Part shown: positions 9,415-15,693 of the stretch, piece after piece | How the letters are laid out: each line of letters begins with the position of its first letter | How positions within the stretch are numbered: position 1 is the stretch's first letter | Origin: Candidatus Dadabacteria bacterium | GTDB lineage: Bacteria > Desulfobacterota_D > UBA1144 > Nemesobacterales > CSP1-2 | Direction of reading: 5' to 3' | Assembly (NCBI GenBank): GCA_022615255.1 | Contig: JAKEHC010000109.1 | Coordinates: 1 to 24,231 of the forward strand | Length of the DNA: 24,231 bases | Program-made: the position numbers and the translations under genes | The notes under the pieces: model-generated | What the model saw: the letters and a program-made list of their open reading frames with translations, nothing else | Told to the model about the DNA's origin: nothing | The model's database searches: none

Positions 9415-9657
9415 TAGACGTGCGATGACCTCGTTTTTCTTCTCTTTATATTTAAGCTGCTTGATTAGAGTTTCTATTATGCTGAACCCCTGTTAACATT
9501 CAAGAGTAGGTTATAGAAATGCTGCACTCCCGCTTATTATGGGTTTTTGTCACATTTTTAATTTTTGGGTAGACGGTTTCCTTTACTCTTACACAAAATT
9601 CGAGTATTGTAAGCACAAAGTATATCTTACGAGCGTAATAAGTTTGAGGAGTAGGGG

Positions 9658-9807
9658 ATGAATATTATTGACTCTAGAGTTAACTGCAGACCTAATTGGA
9701 AATATTTGATTCCATCATTAATAACCCATTGGAAATTTCCCTTAGAAGATTCCATCCATGAACTAGGCAAAGTTTATCTATCTATCTATCTATCTATCCA
9801 CAAATAG
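9658..9807 (+). CDS. Possible 49-aa ORF containing the TATC microsatellite
   Basis: An ATG at 9658 is preceded at 6-nt spacing by GAGGAG (9646-9651), a good Shine-Dalgarno in a region otherwise without genes. The frame runs 49 codons to TAG and its end (YLSIYLSIHK) is encoded by six TATC units. Gain or loss of one unit would shift the frame. No homology is recognised and codon use gives no support, so this may be chance. Confidence 0.25.
   Translation: MNIIDSRVNCRPNWKYLIPSLITHWKFPLEDSIHELGKVYLSIYLSIHK
9775..9798. repeat. (TATC)6 tetranucleotide microsatellite
   Basis: Six perfect tandem copies of TATC (24 bp). Tetranucleotide tracts of this kind are rare in bacteria outside phase-variable loci. 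Confidence 0.95.
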
Positions 9808-9880
9808 CACGCTTCTCAGGAATTGGCAAGAATTTAGCTACATTTCTTCTGAGTCGCATTATCCTCTTGTCTCTGGACCT

Positions 9881-9959
9881 GTCATTGCAAGCCGAAGCCC
9901 TGAGCGTCAGCGAAGGGGCAACGAAGGGGAAGCAATCTCACCCAAAGTGTCATTACGAA
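9881..9959. repeat. GTCATTGC-type dispersed repeat
   Basis: The segment starts GTCATTGCAAGC, continues with a GAAG-rich core ending AAGCAATCTCA, and a second GTCATTACGAA starts at 9949. Short repeats of this style (GTCATTGCGAG...GAAGCAATCTC) are familiar from intergenic regions of many environmental bacteria. The copy number in this genome cannot be seen from one window. Confidence 0.55.
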
Positions 9960-9965
9960 AACGCA

Positions 9966-9993
9966 GTAGGGAACGCATATATGCGTTCCCTAC
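9966..9993. repeat. Perfect 28-nt palindrome, GTAGGGAACGCATA arms
   Basis: Positions 9966-9979 (GTAGGGAACGCATA) are the exact reverse complement of 9980-9993, with no spacer. The GTAGGG ends match the palindromes after the next gene at 10927-10981 and 11029-11062, suggesting one repeat family. Confidence 0.9.
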
Positions 9994-10056
9994 CCGTCCC
10001 AGCAATTGTATTTAATTAATCTGGCTATAAAAACCAATTAAAGGAGGCATACAAAA

Positions 10057-10923
10057 ATGAAGAGGTTATTTGTTTTTTCAACTGTTTTAGGGATGATTTT
10101 TGGTTTGTTATCTCTGACAAGCATGCCAGCCTTTGGCAACCACGACCCTAACGTGATACACGCATGCGTTAAAAACAATAATGGTGTCCTCAGTGTTGTC
10201 AGCGATCCAAGCCAGTGCTCGTCAAATGAAACCCCGATTGAGTTACAGAAGGCTGGGGCAGGGGATGAAGATACCTGTCCGGATGACATGGTAGAGGTAG
10301 GGGATTTTTGCATAGACAAGTATGAGGCACAGGTGGTTGATAGTGACGGAAACCCGGCAGCCCCCACTGATTGCAGTGAGAACGGCAACGACTGTACTGG
10401 GATGATATTTGCCAGGAGCGTAGCTGGGGTTACACCCTCAGGTAGTTTCACCTGGTTTCAGGCACAGCAGGCTTGTTTGAATGTAGGGAAGAGGCTACCC
10501 ACAAATGCAGAGTGGCAGGGGGCAGCCGCAGGGACTCCTGATACCGGCGGAGCGGATGATGGTTCAACGACTTGCAACACCGTCTCAGCAGGAACGGTAG
10601 TTTCTACAGGTTCACGCTCAAACTGTGAATCAAACTTTGGAGCATTTGATATGGTAGGTAACCTATTTGAGTGGGTGGCAGACTGGATACAGGATAACCC
10701 TGATAGTGATAATGTAAGCAGTATATCCACTGCTCTTTATGGCATGGACATAATCTTCGGAATAGATGAGGCGTTTCCTGTGGAGGACAGATTTCCAGCG
10801 GCGCTTCTTCGTGGTGGCGATTCCGGCATCTCCGCTAGCGCCGGGGTCTTCTCACTCGAAGCCGACCTTGCGCCCTCGGCCTCGGGCGTCGTCCTCGGCT
10901 TCCGTTGCGCTCGTAATCTTTGA
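10057..10923 (+). CDS. Secreted FGE-sulfatase/C-type-lectin-fold protein, probable DGR target
   Basis: 288 aa with a strong ribosome site (AAGGAGG, 10041-10047). Residues ~1-28 are a signal peptide ending PAFG. Residues ~34-63 carry an ACVKNNNGVLSVVSDPSQC...NETPIEL motif seen in many bacterial surface proteins. From ~residue 78 a formylglycine-generating-enzyme-type lectin fold follows: MVEVGDFCIDKYEAQV, FTWFQAQQACLNVGKRLPTN, EWQGAAAG, GAFDMVGNLFEWVADW. The C-terminus (252-288) reads RGGDSGISASAGVFSLEADL then APSASGVVLGFRCARNL, without the paired catalytic cysteine arrangement of true FGE. This framework is that of variable proteins diversified by DGRs. The product is probably an exported ligand-binding protein whose C-terminal surface varies. 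It is flanked on both sides by GTAGGG palindromes and followed at once by a terminator hairpin. No reverse transcriptase is in the window. Confidence 0.85.
   Translation: MKRLFVFSTVLGMIFGLLSLTSMPAFGNHDPNVIHACVKNNNGVLSVVSDPSQCSSNETPIELQKAGAGDEDTCPDDMVEVGDFCIDKYEAQVVDSDGNPAAPTDCSENGNDCTGMIFARSVAGVTPSGSFTWFQAQQACLNVGKRLPTNAEWQGAAAGTPDTGGADDGSTTCNTVSAGTVVSTGSRSNCESNFGAFDMVGNLFEWVADWIQDNPDSDNVSSISTALYGMDIIFGIDEAFPVEDRFPAALLRGGDSGISASAGVFSLEADLAPSASGVVLGFRCARNL
10799..10920 (+). other. Candidate DGR variable region (VR)
   Basis: Codons 249-288 of the lectin-fold gene. By hand count, 10801-10920 has only 9 A in 120 bases and about 66% GC, against 15 A in the 60 bases just before. Among the 18 positions expected to vary (D255-S261, E268-L271, S274-L280), 15 codons end in C or T; the exceptions are GAA (E268) and two TCG serines. 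This fits codons descended from AAC/AAT in a template by adenine-specific mutagenesis. The fixed framework (RGG, AGVF, APS, GFRCAR) is interleaved as expected. The 5' boundary is approximate; the template repeat would define it. Confidence 0.7.
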
Positions 10924-10926
10924 AAT

Positions 10927-10981
10927 GTAGGGGCAGGTCTTGCGCCTGCCCTTTTTGGGCAACCGCAAGGGTTGCCCCTAC
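10927..10981. repeat. GTAGGGGCA...TGCCCCTAC repeat with two internal hairpins
   Basis: The outer ends GTAGGGGCA (10927-10935) and TGCCCCTAC (10973-10981) are inverted copies. Inside are a 7-bp hairpin (10931-10951) and an 8-bp hairpin GGGCAACC/GGTTGCCC (10957-10977) with loop GCAAG. The element begins 4 bp after the stop codon of the lectin-fold gene. Stem-loops just after the variable region are a known requirement of several DGRs, but this repeat also belongs to a common intergenic palindrome style. Confidence 0.75.
10931..10956 (+). terminator. Intrinsic terminator of the lectin-fold gene
   Basis: GGGCAGG and CCTGCCC form a GC-rich 7-bp stem with a 7-nt loop, followed by CTTTTT. It lies 7 nt downstream of the TGA at 10921-10923, so transcription of the lectin-fold gene should end here. 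Confidence 0.65.
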
Positions 10982-10996
10982 AATGACTCACCACAG

Positions 10997-11012
10997 GCGG
11001 GCGCTAGCCCGC
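10997..11012. repeat. GCGGGC/GCCCGC hairpin
   Basis: A 6-bp GC stem with loop GCTA, lying between the two larger GTAGGG palindromes. Probably another member or fragment of the same repeat cluster. Confidence 0.5.
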
Positions 11013-11028
11013 TCGCATGGGGTGTATT

Positions 11029-11062
11029 TGTGTAGGGGCACGTTGCAACGTGCCCCTACACA
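11029..11062. repeat. Perfect 34-nt palindrome centred on GTTGCAAC
   Basis: Positions 11029-11045 are the exact reverse complement of 11046-11062 (arm core GTAGGGGCACGTTG). With no spacer, it could extrude as a cruciform or mark a mobile palindromic repeat. Downstream, 11094-11130 (GTAGCGGAGGGC...) looks like a decayed relative. Together these fill most of the 308-bp gap between the lectin-fold gene and mltD. Confidence 0.9.
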
Positions 11063-11201
11063 TGATTCTGGAACGCTTACATAGCTGTATAAATGTAGCG
11101 GAGGGCTTTAGTCCTCAATTTCCCGCTCCCATATGAATTGTAAAAAGAATAGGCTTTGAATGTTAATCTACGGTGAGTATAGCTTAATTTTTAATTTTGG
11201 G

Positions 11202-11230
11202 TTGACATATCATCTGTTTTGTGATAAAAA
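11202..11230 (+). promoter_or_regulatory. Promoter of mltD, TTGACA-N17-TAAAAA
   Basis: A consensus -35 (11202-11207) is 17 nt from a 4/6 -10 (11225-11230). Transcription would start near 11237, which would select the ATG at 11238 as a leaderless start. No Shine-Dalgarno precedes either nearby ATG. Confidence 0.45.
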
Positions 11231-11231
11231 A

Positions 11232-12965
11232 ATGCCAATGCTTTTTAAGTGGATCGCCGCCATCGCTTTAGTAATTCTTTTACTAAATGGCTGTGGAGGA
11301 ACGACAGCATCCCATACTAAATCTACCTATCTAAGTGGCATTGGTTTTTATGACCAGGGTAAGAAATCTGAGATTGAAGGAACCAACGAAGCTGATATTA
11401 TTCAGGAAAAAACCGAATCAACATCAGGCGGAAAGTCACTTCATACAAAGGAAATGCCCTCTAGTTTCCTTTTACTCGAGCCGGATCCTGAGACATGGAG
11501 GGCGTATAATTACTATTTTCAAGTAAGAAGGAGGATATATCAGAATCTTCCCGGAATAATACCTGAAAGCGAGTTTGACATACCTGTAGTTTTAAACGAT
11601 AAGGTTCGCTACTTTCTTGCCTACTTCCAATATACAAGGCCAGATATATTTAGCGAATGGCTTTCCCGCTCAGGAAAATACATTCCTATGATGACAGTGA
11701 TTTTGGAATCAAAAGGGCTGCCGAAGGACCTAGTTTATCTAGCTATGATAGAAAGCGGGTTTAGCGTGCGAGCCAGGTCTCATAAGGGAGCTGTCGGACC
11801 GTGGCAGTTTATCAATTCCACCGGCAGAAGATATGGACTTAGGATTGACTCGTGGGTTGATGAAAGGATGGACCCGGAAAAATCAACCCGAGCCGCTGCG
11901 GATTATCTCCAAGATCTTTATATCATGTTTGAGTCTTGGGAGCTTGCCGCCGCCGGATATAACACTGGTGAAAACAGAATAAAATCAGCGATTGAGACAT
12001 ACAGGGTCTCAGACTTTTGGGAGATATCTGAATATACTCTACCAGAAGAGACTAAAGATTATGTCCCAAAGCTCATGGCGGCGTTGATAATTGCGAGGAA
12101 TCCTGAGAAATACGGTTTTACTGGGATTGAGTACCATGAGCCCGAGCCATTTGATAAGGTGAGTGTTCCCCCTCAAAGAAGCTTAAAGGAAATAGCACGA
12201 ATTACCGGCGTTAGTTATGAAAGGCTGAGGGAGCTTAATGCAAGCTTGATAGTGGGCTCTACTCCTCCAGGCAATGCCTACGAGATCAATGTCCCTCTAG
12301 GCTATGGACGGGTTATAGCGGCGAATTATGATGAGATTGAAGCCTCAGAGAAGGTAGAAATAAAAAGTCGCGTAACCAGACATGATGTAATCAGGTATAA
12401 AGTTAGACGAGGTGATACTCTTAGTAAGATCGCATCGAGATACGGTGTAGGTGTATCTAGTCTAAAGAGGGCAAACGGCATGAGAGGAACAAGCTTAAGA
12501 ATAGGACAGGTTCTGAGAATACCAAGTGCCAGAGGCAGTGCTTATGCTAGGGATTATGGTAAGAACAGCACTGTGAAAAAAGGTGGTAGTGTAAAAAATG
12601 TAAAAAAAGCAACAACGCGGTATAAGGTTAAGAAGGGAGATACAATTCAAAAAATCGCTAATAGATTTGGCGTTCAAGTTTCGAGCTTAATTAAGGTAAA
12701 CAATAAAAGTAAGGCTGGAAATCTAAGAGCGGGAGAGTTTCTCATTATTCCAGGGAGCAGTGCTGTCGCGGTATCTTCTAGTAGAAATAAGGCGTCTCAA
12801 AAATCGGATATCAAAAACATGGTTAATTACCGGGTGAAAAACGGGGACACGCTCTGGAAGATAGCGAGCAGATATGATGTTTCGGTCACTCAAATAAAAA
12901 GGTGGAATAATCTTAAATCTAGTAAACTCGCGGCTGGGGAAAAACTGAGAATTTATGCGGATTAA
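11232..12965 (+). CDS. mltD: Membrane-bound lytic murein transglycosylase D with three LysM domains
   Basis: Cleaves the glycan strand of peptidoglycan with 1,6-anhydro product formation, from the periplasmic face of the outer membrane. A lipoprotein signal (LFKWIAAIALVILLLNGC) begins right after the chosen start. The frame is open back to an ATG at 11160, but the extra 24 residues would put polar sequence in front of the signal peptide. ATG 11238 is another candidate. The SLT domain covers about residues 150-270: catalytic E174 in LAMIESGFS, then GAVGPWQFINSTGRRYGL and AAAGYNTGENRI. Three LysM peptidoglycan-binding repeats lie at ~388-432, ~460-508 and ~531-577 (YKVRRGDTLSKIA, YKVKKGDTIQKIA, YRVKNGDTLWKIA). 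Length (577 aa) and architecture match MltD. It appears to be monocistronic. Confidence 0.92.
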   Translation: MPMLFKWIAAIALVILLLNGCGGTTASHTKSTYLSGIGFYDQGKKSEIEGTNEADIIQEKTESTSGGKSLHTKEMPSSFLLLEPDPETWRAYNYYFQVRRRIYQNLPGIIPESEFDIPVVLNDKVRYFLAYFQYTRPDIFSEWLSRSGKYIPMMTVILESKGLPKDLVYLAMIESGFSVRARSHKGAVGPWQFINSTGRRYGLRIDSWVDERMDPEKSTRAAADYLQDLYIMFESWELAAAGYNTGENRIKSAIETYRVSDFWEISEYTLPEETKDYVPKLMAALIIARNPEKYGFTGIEYHEPEPFDKVSVPPQRSLKEIARITGVSYERLRELNASLIVGSTPPGNAYEINVPLGYGRVIAANYDEIEASEKVEIKSRVTRHDVIRYKVRRGDTLSKIASRYGVGVSSLKRANGMRGTSLRIGQVLRIPSARGSAYARDYGKNSTVKKGGSVKNVKKATTRYKVKKGDTIQKIANRFGVQVSSLIKVNNKSKAGNLRAGEFLIIPGSSAVAVSSSRNKASQKSDIKNMVNYRVKNGDTLWKIASRYDVSVTQIKRWNNLKSSKLAAGEKLRIYAD

Positions 12966-13202
12966 ACCTAGGTATTAGTTCTAATCGCATAGAATAGACA
13001 TTAATACGTAAGATGGCTTCACCCTTAGTAGTTTGTACTGGAATAATCCATTGAATCACGAGTTATGGACTTTATAAAAGAGGCATTTTAGTCTTACCCC
13101 CATTCTAATTTTTTCTATCTCAGACTTGCTTGTACGGGCTTTTTTCTTGACATCTTTCCTTGAATCCATCACCATTATTTTAAAATAATAAAGGGCACAA
13201 AG

Positions 13203-14633
13203 ATGGAATTCGAAGCCGTAATAGGTCTTGAGGTTCATGCACATCTTTTAACGGACTCCAAGATTTTCTGCACTTGCTCTACAAAATTTGGGGCAAAGCC
13301 AAATACTCAGGTATGTCCAATCTGCCTCGGAATGCCCGGGGTTTTACCTGTTTTAAACAAGAAGGTATTAGAATGTGCAATCCGCGCAGCACTGGCGGCA
13401 AACTGTGAAATCTCAAATAAATCAAGATTTGCGCGTAAAAACTATTTCTATCCAGACCTTCCGAAAGGATACCAAATCTCTCAATATGAAGAACCGCTTT
13501 CCACACATGGCTGGCTTGAGATCAAATCAAATGGCTCAAAGAAGAGAATTAGAATAAAAAGGATTCATCTTGAAGAGGATGCCGGCAAGCTTATTCATGA
13601 ACACTCGCAAAACTGGAGCTATGTTGACCTGAATCGCGCTGGAGTGCCTCTTATTGAGATTGTGAGCGAGCCCGATATTTCTAACTCAGAAGAGGCAGTT
13701 ACATATCTCAAAAAGCTCCGTTCTATTTTGATGTATATCGGAGTTTGTGACGGAAATATGGAAGAGGGAAGTCTGAGGTGCGATGCTAATGTTTCCGTTC
13801 GTCCTAAAGGCAGTGAAGAGCTTGGAACCAAAGCTGAAATAAAGAACGTAAACTCTTTTAAGTTTGTGCAAAAGGCGCTTGAATATGAGATTAGAAGGCA
13901 AATCTCAGTTCTCGAAAGCGGAGGCAAGGTTGTTCAGGAAACCAGGCTTTTTGATTCTGATCAGGGGGTTACGTTTTCGATGCGTTCAAAAGAAGAAGCG
14001 CACGATTATAGATACTTCCCTGACCCTGACCTTCTTCCTCTACTAGTCGAGGGAAAGTGGGTTGATGAGATAAGAGAATCTCTTCCTGAACTGCCTGATG
14101 TTAGACTTGAGAGATTTATAAAAGAATACGAGCTGCCGGCGTACGATGCAGAAATACTGACGGCGTCGAAAGAGGTAGCGGAATATTTTGAAGAGTGCTT
14201 GAAACACTACGACCAACCAAAAAAAGTAAGCAACTGGATAATGACGGAGGTTTTGAGAGAGCTTAAAGAAGAAGAGGGAATCAAAACGTTCACGGTTACT
14301 CCAGAAAGGCTAACTGAACTCATAAAGCTCATAGATGACGGTACCATAAGTGGTAAGATTGCGAAGGATGTCTTTTCAGAGATGGTTTCGTCTAAGAAGA
14401 GGGCAGGGGAGATAGTTGCTGAAAAAGGCATAAAACAGATAAGTGATCAGGGAGAGATTGAGGCTATTATCTCTCAAGTTATTGAAAAAAACCAGGATGA
14501 GGCTTCTAGGTATAGAGCAGGTCAAGAAAAGCTTATTGGTTTTTTTGTAGGCGAGGTTATGAAGGCTACACAGGGAAAGGCAAATCCCAAGATAGTAAAT
14601 GAAGTTCTAAGGAAAAGGCTTAAGGAAGCCTAA
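13203..14633 (+). CDS. gatB: Asp-tRNA(Asn)/Glu-tRNA(Gln) amidotransferase subunit B
   Basis: 476 aa, normal for GatB. It binds the misacylated tRNA and ATP and amidates Glu-tRNA(Gln) or Asp-tRNA(Asn) with ammonia supplied by GatA. Conserved features are MEFEAVIGLEVHAHLLTDSK, the cysteine pairs in CTCSTKFGAKPN and VCPICLGMPGVLPVLN, the tRNA/ATP cradle motifs YFYPDLPKGYQISQYEEP and EEDAGKLIHE, EGSLRCDANVSVRP, KNVNSFKFVQKALEYE, and YRYFPDPDLLPL. The C-terminal YqeY-like tail domain ends KIVNEVLRKRLKEA. The start follows a weak AAAGGG ribosome site. gatA and gatC are not adjacent, so the subunits are scattered in this genome. Presence implies that Gln-tRNA and possibly Asn-tRNA are made indirectly. 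Confidence 0.97.
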   Translation: MEFEAVIGLEVHAHLLTDSKIFCTCSTKFGAKPNTQVCPICLGMPGVLPVLNKKVLECAIRAALAANCEISNKSRFARKNYFYPDLPKGYQISQYEEPLSTHGWLEIKSNGSKKRIRIKRIHLEEDAGKLIHEHSQNWSYVDLNRAGVPLIEIVSEPDISNSEEAVTYLKKLRSILMYIGVCDGNMEEGSLRCDANVSVRPKGSEELGTKAEIKNVNSFKFVQKALEYEIRRQISVLESGGKVVQETRLFDSDQGVTFSMRSKEEAHDYRYFPDPDLLPLLVEGKWVDEIRESLPELPDVRLERFIKEYELPAYDAEILTASKEVAEYFEECLKHYDQPKKVSNWIMTEVLRELKEEEGIKTFTVTPERLTELIKLIDDGTISGKIAKDVFSEMVSSKKRAGEIVAEKGIKQISDQGEIEAIISQVIEKNQDEASRYRAGQEKLIGFFVGEVMKATQGKANPKIVNEVLRKRLKEA

Positions 14634-14689
14634 TCGCAAATAACAGTTAATCGCATGATATTAGGTCAAAACTAATTAAAGCTGTGTGT

Positions 14690-14751
14690 TTCGTGAACCG
14701 TGATTAGTGGTTCAAGTCCTGGTGCTCAAGCCACAATTCACGAATCACGAA
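14690..14751. repeat. 21-bp imperfect inverted repeat between gatB and plsC-like gene
   Basis: Arm 14690-14710 (TTCGTGAACCGTGATTAGTGG) pairs with 14731-14751 at 16 of 21 positions around a 20-nt loop. It sits between two convergent genes, so it may act as a terminator for both, though there is no T-tract. The loop and right arm contain a stretch resembling a tRNA T-loop and 3' end. Confidence 0.6.
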
Positions 14752-14758
14752 TTTAATA

Positions 14759-15505
14759 TTAGGCTGCGAGTTTCTCCTTTTCTCTCCCAAGTGCTTCCGT
14801 ATAGAGTCTCTTAATCTCATTCATGATTTGATCCCTCACCCATGATACCTTTTCTGGTGAAGGATGCCTTTCTTTCTCAAACACAAGTGGAGGACCAAAC
14901 TTTAGCCTTGCCTTTGCCGGTTTAATAATCTTTGTTTTTCTGGGGAGAGCCTCAAAGGTGCCGCTTATTCCCACGGGGATTACTGGGAAGCCCGTCGCAA
15001 GGGCAATCACAGCTACCCCTTCTTTTCCATCTCCTATACTTCCATCTCTGGATCTCTGTCCCTCTGGAAATATGCCAAAAAGACCTCCCTCGCGAAGGAT
15101 TCTAATTGTCTTTAGTAATGCGGCTCTATCGTTCTCGTCTCTTTTTACAGGGATGCAGTTTACTAGATCACACATTATTCGAAACATGAGATTTGAGTTA
15201 TAAACATCTGCGGCGGCGAGGAACACGACGGCTCTTCGTCTTTCGTATATCGAGGCTGCATTGATGATAAGACCATCAAGGTGAGAGAAATGATTTGCGG
15301 CTATAATCGCCGGTCCGGTTTCAGGAATATGGTGTGCGTCTATATACTCCGCCCCTAGATAGCCTTTGAAAAATAGATTGACGAAAACCGCTATCCAATA
15401 ATTCCTATGGTTGAGCTTAACTTCCCTATATGGGTAGCGTGCTGGATTTATTAAATCGCTTCCTATGTTTCCTATGGTTTCTGCTAATAATATAAACCTA
15501 TTCAT
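14759..15505 (-). CDS. PlsC-family 1-acyl-glycerol-3-phosphate acyltransferase
   Basis: 248 aa. Acyltransferases of this family add the second acyl chain to lysophosphatidate, or acylate related lipids, at the inner membrane. The catalytic HX4D motif is in NHFSHLDG (about residues 73-80) and the glycerol-phosphate-binding motif is FPEGQRSRDG (about 144-153). A later motif FPVIPVGISGT is also typical. The N-terminal 45 residues are more polar than in classical PlsC, so the enzyme could act on a different acyl acceptor. It converges on gatB and is divergent from carA. Only a weak ribosome site (GGA) precedes the ATG. Confidence 0.85.
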   Translation of the reverse strand: MNRFILLAETIGNIGSDLINPARYPYREVKLNHRNYWIAVFVNLFFKGYLGAEYIDAHHIPETGPAIIAANHFSHLDGLIINAASIYERRRAVVFLAAADVYNSNLMFRIMCDLVNCIPVKRDENDRAALLKTIRILREGGLFGIFPEGQRSRDGSIGDGKEGVAVIALATGFPVIPVGISGTFEALPRKTKIIKPAKARLKFGPPLVFEKERHPSPEKVSWVRDQIMNEIKRLYTEALGREKEKLAA

Positions 15506-15652
15506 CTTTATTCCGTTGCTTCATATTATTCTTTGTGTGATTAATTGTGCATTTTTAACCATAAAAAGCAAGACATACGGAGATCTTATTGGAATTTTAG
15601 TATACCATTAAAAAAGCCTTTTATCATAGAATTAAAACCTTCTCCGATTGAT

Positions 15653-15681
15653 TTGACAACCATTTGTTTAATATGTATTTT
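15653..15681 (+). promoter_or_regulatory. Promoter of carA, TTGACA-N17-TATTTT
   Basis: A perfect -35 (15653-15658) and a 4/6 -10 (15676-15681) at 17-nt spacing. The predicted start of transcription, near 15688, lies only about 6 nt before the ATG at 15694. It lies downstream of the alternative TTG (15664) and ATG (15673) starts, which argues against them. Confidence 0.5.
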
Positions 15682-15693
15682 CACCTCCGGCAG

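Larger units (their letters stand above)
9415..10056. other. 642-bp intergenic island of repeats
   Basis: Divergent promoter space between tamA and the lectin-fold gene, holding several elements listed separately: a tiny ORF with a tetranucleotide microsatellite, a GTCATTGC-type dispersed repeat and a perfect 28-nt palindrome. The first ~240 bp are AT-rich and show nothing firm. Confidence 0.6.

Noticed and set aside
10737..10994. 85-codon minus-strand frame across the variable region
   Set aside because: The antisense frame is open only because the variable region is adenine- and stop-poor; its Arg/Pro/Ala-rich translation is typical of a shadow.
9881..11062. CRISPR array
   Set aside because: The repeats are palindromes with different cores and irregular spacing; there are no equal-length spacers and no cas genes.
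10924..11231. Template repeat or reverse transcriptase of a DGR next to the target
   Set aside because: No adenine-rich near copy of the variable region and no reverse-transcriptase motifs were found on either strand in the window.
13056..13244. 62-codon minus-strand frame before gatB
   Set aside because: It overlaps the gatB start and promoter, has no ribosome site at its first ATG and no recognisable protein character; a shorter basic 37-aa version is equally unsupported.
14657..14733. Possible tRNA gene ending CAAGCCA
   Set aside because: The T-loop and CCA spacing fit, but the T-stem does not pair and no 5' acceptor strand TTGAGCA or anticodon arm is present in the 76 nt upstream.
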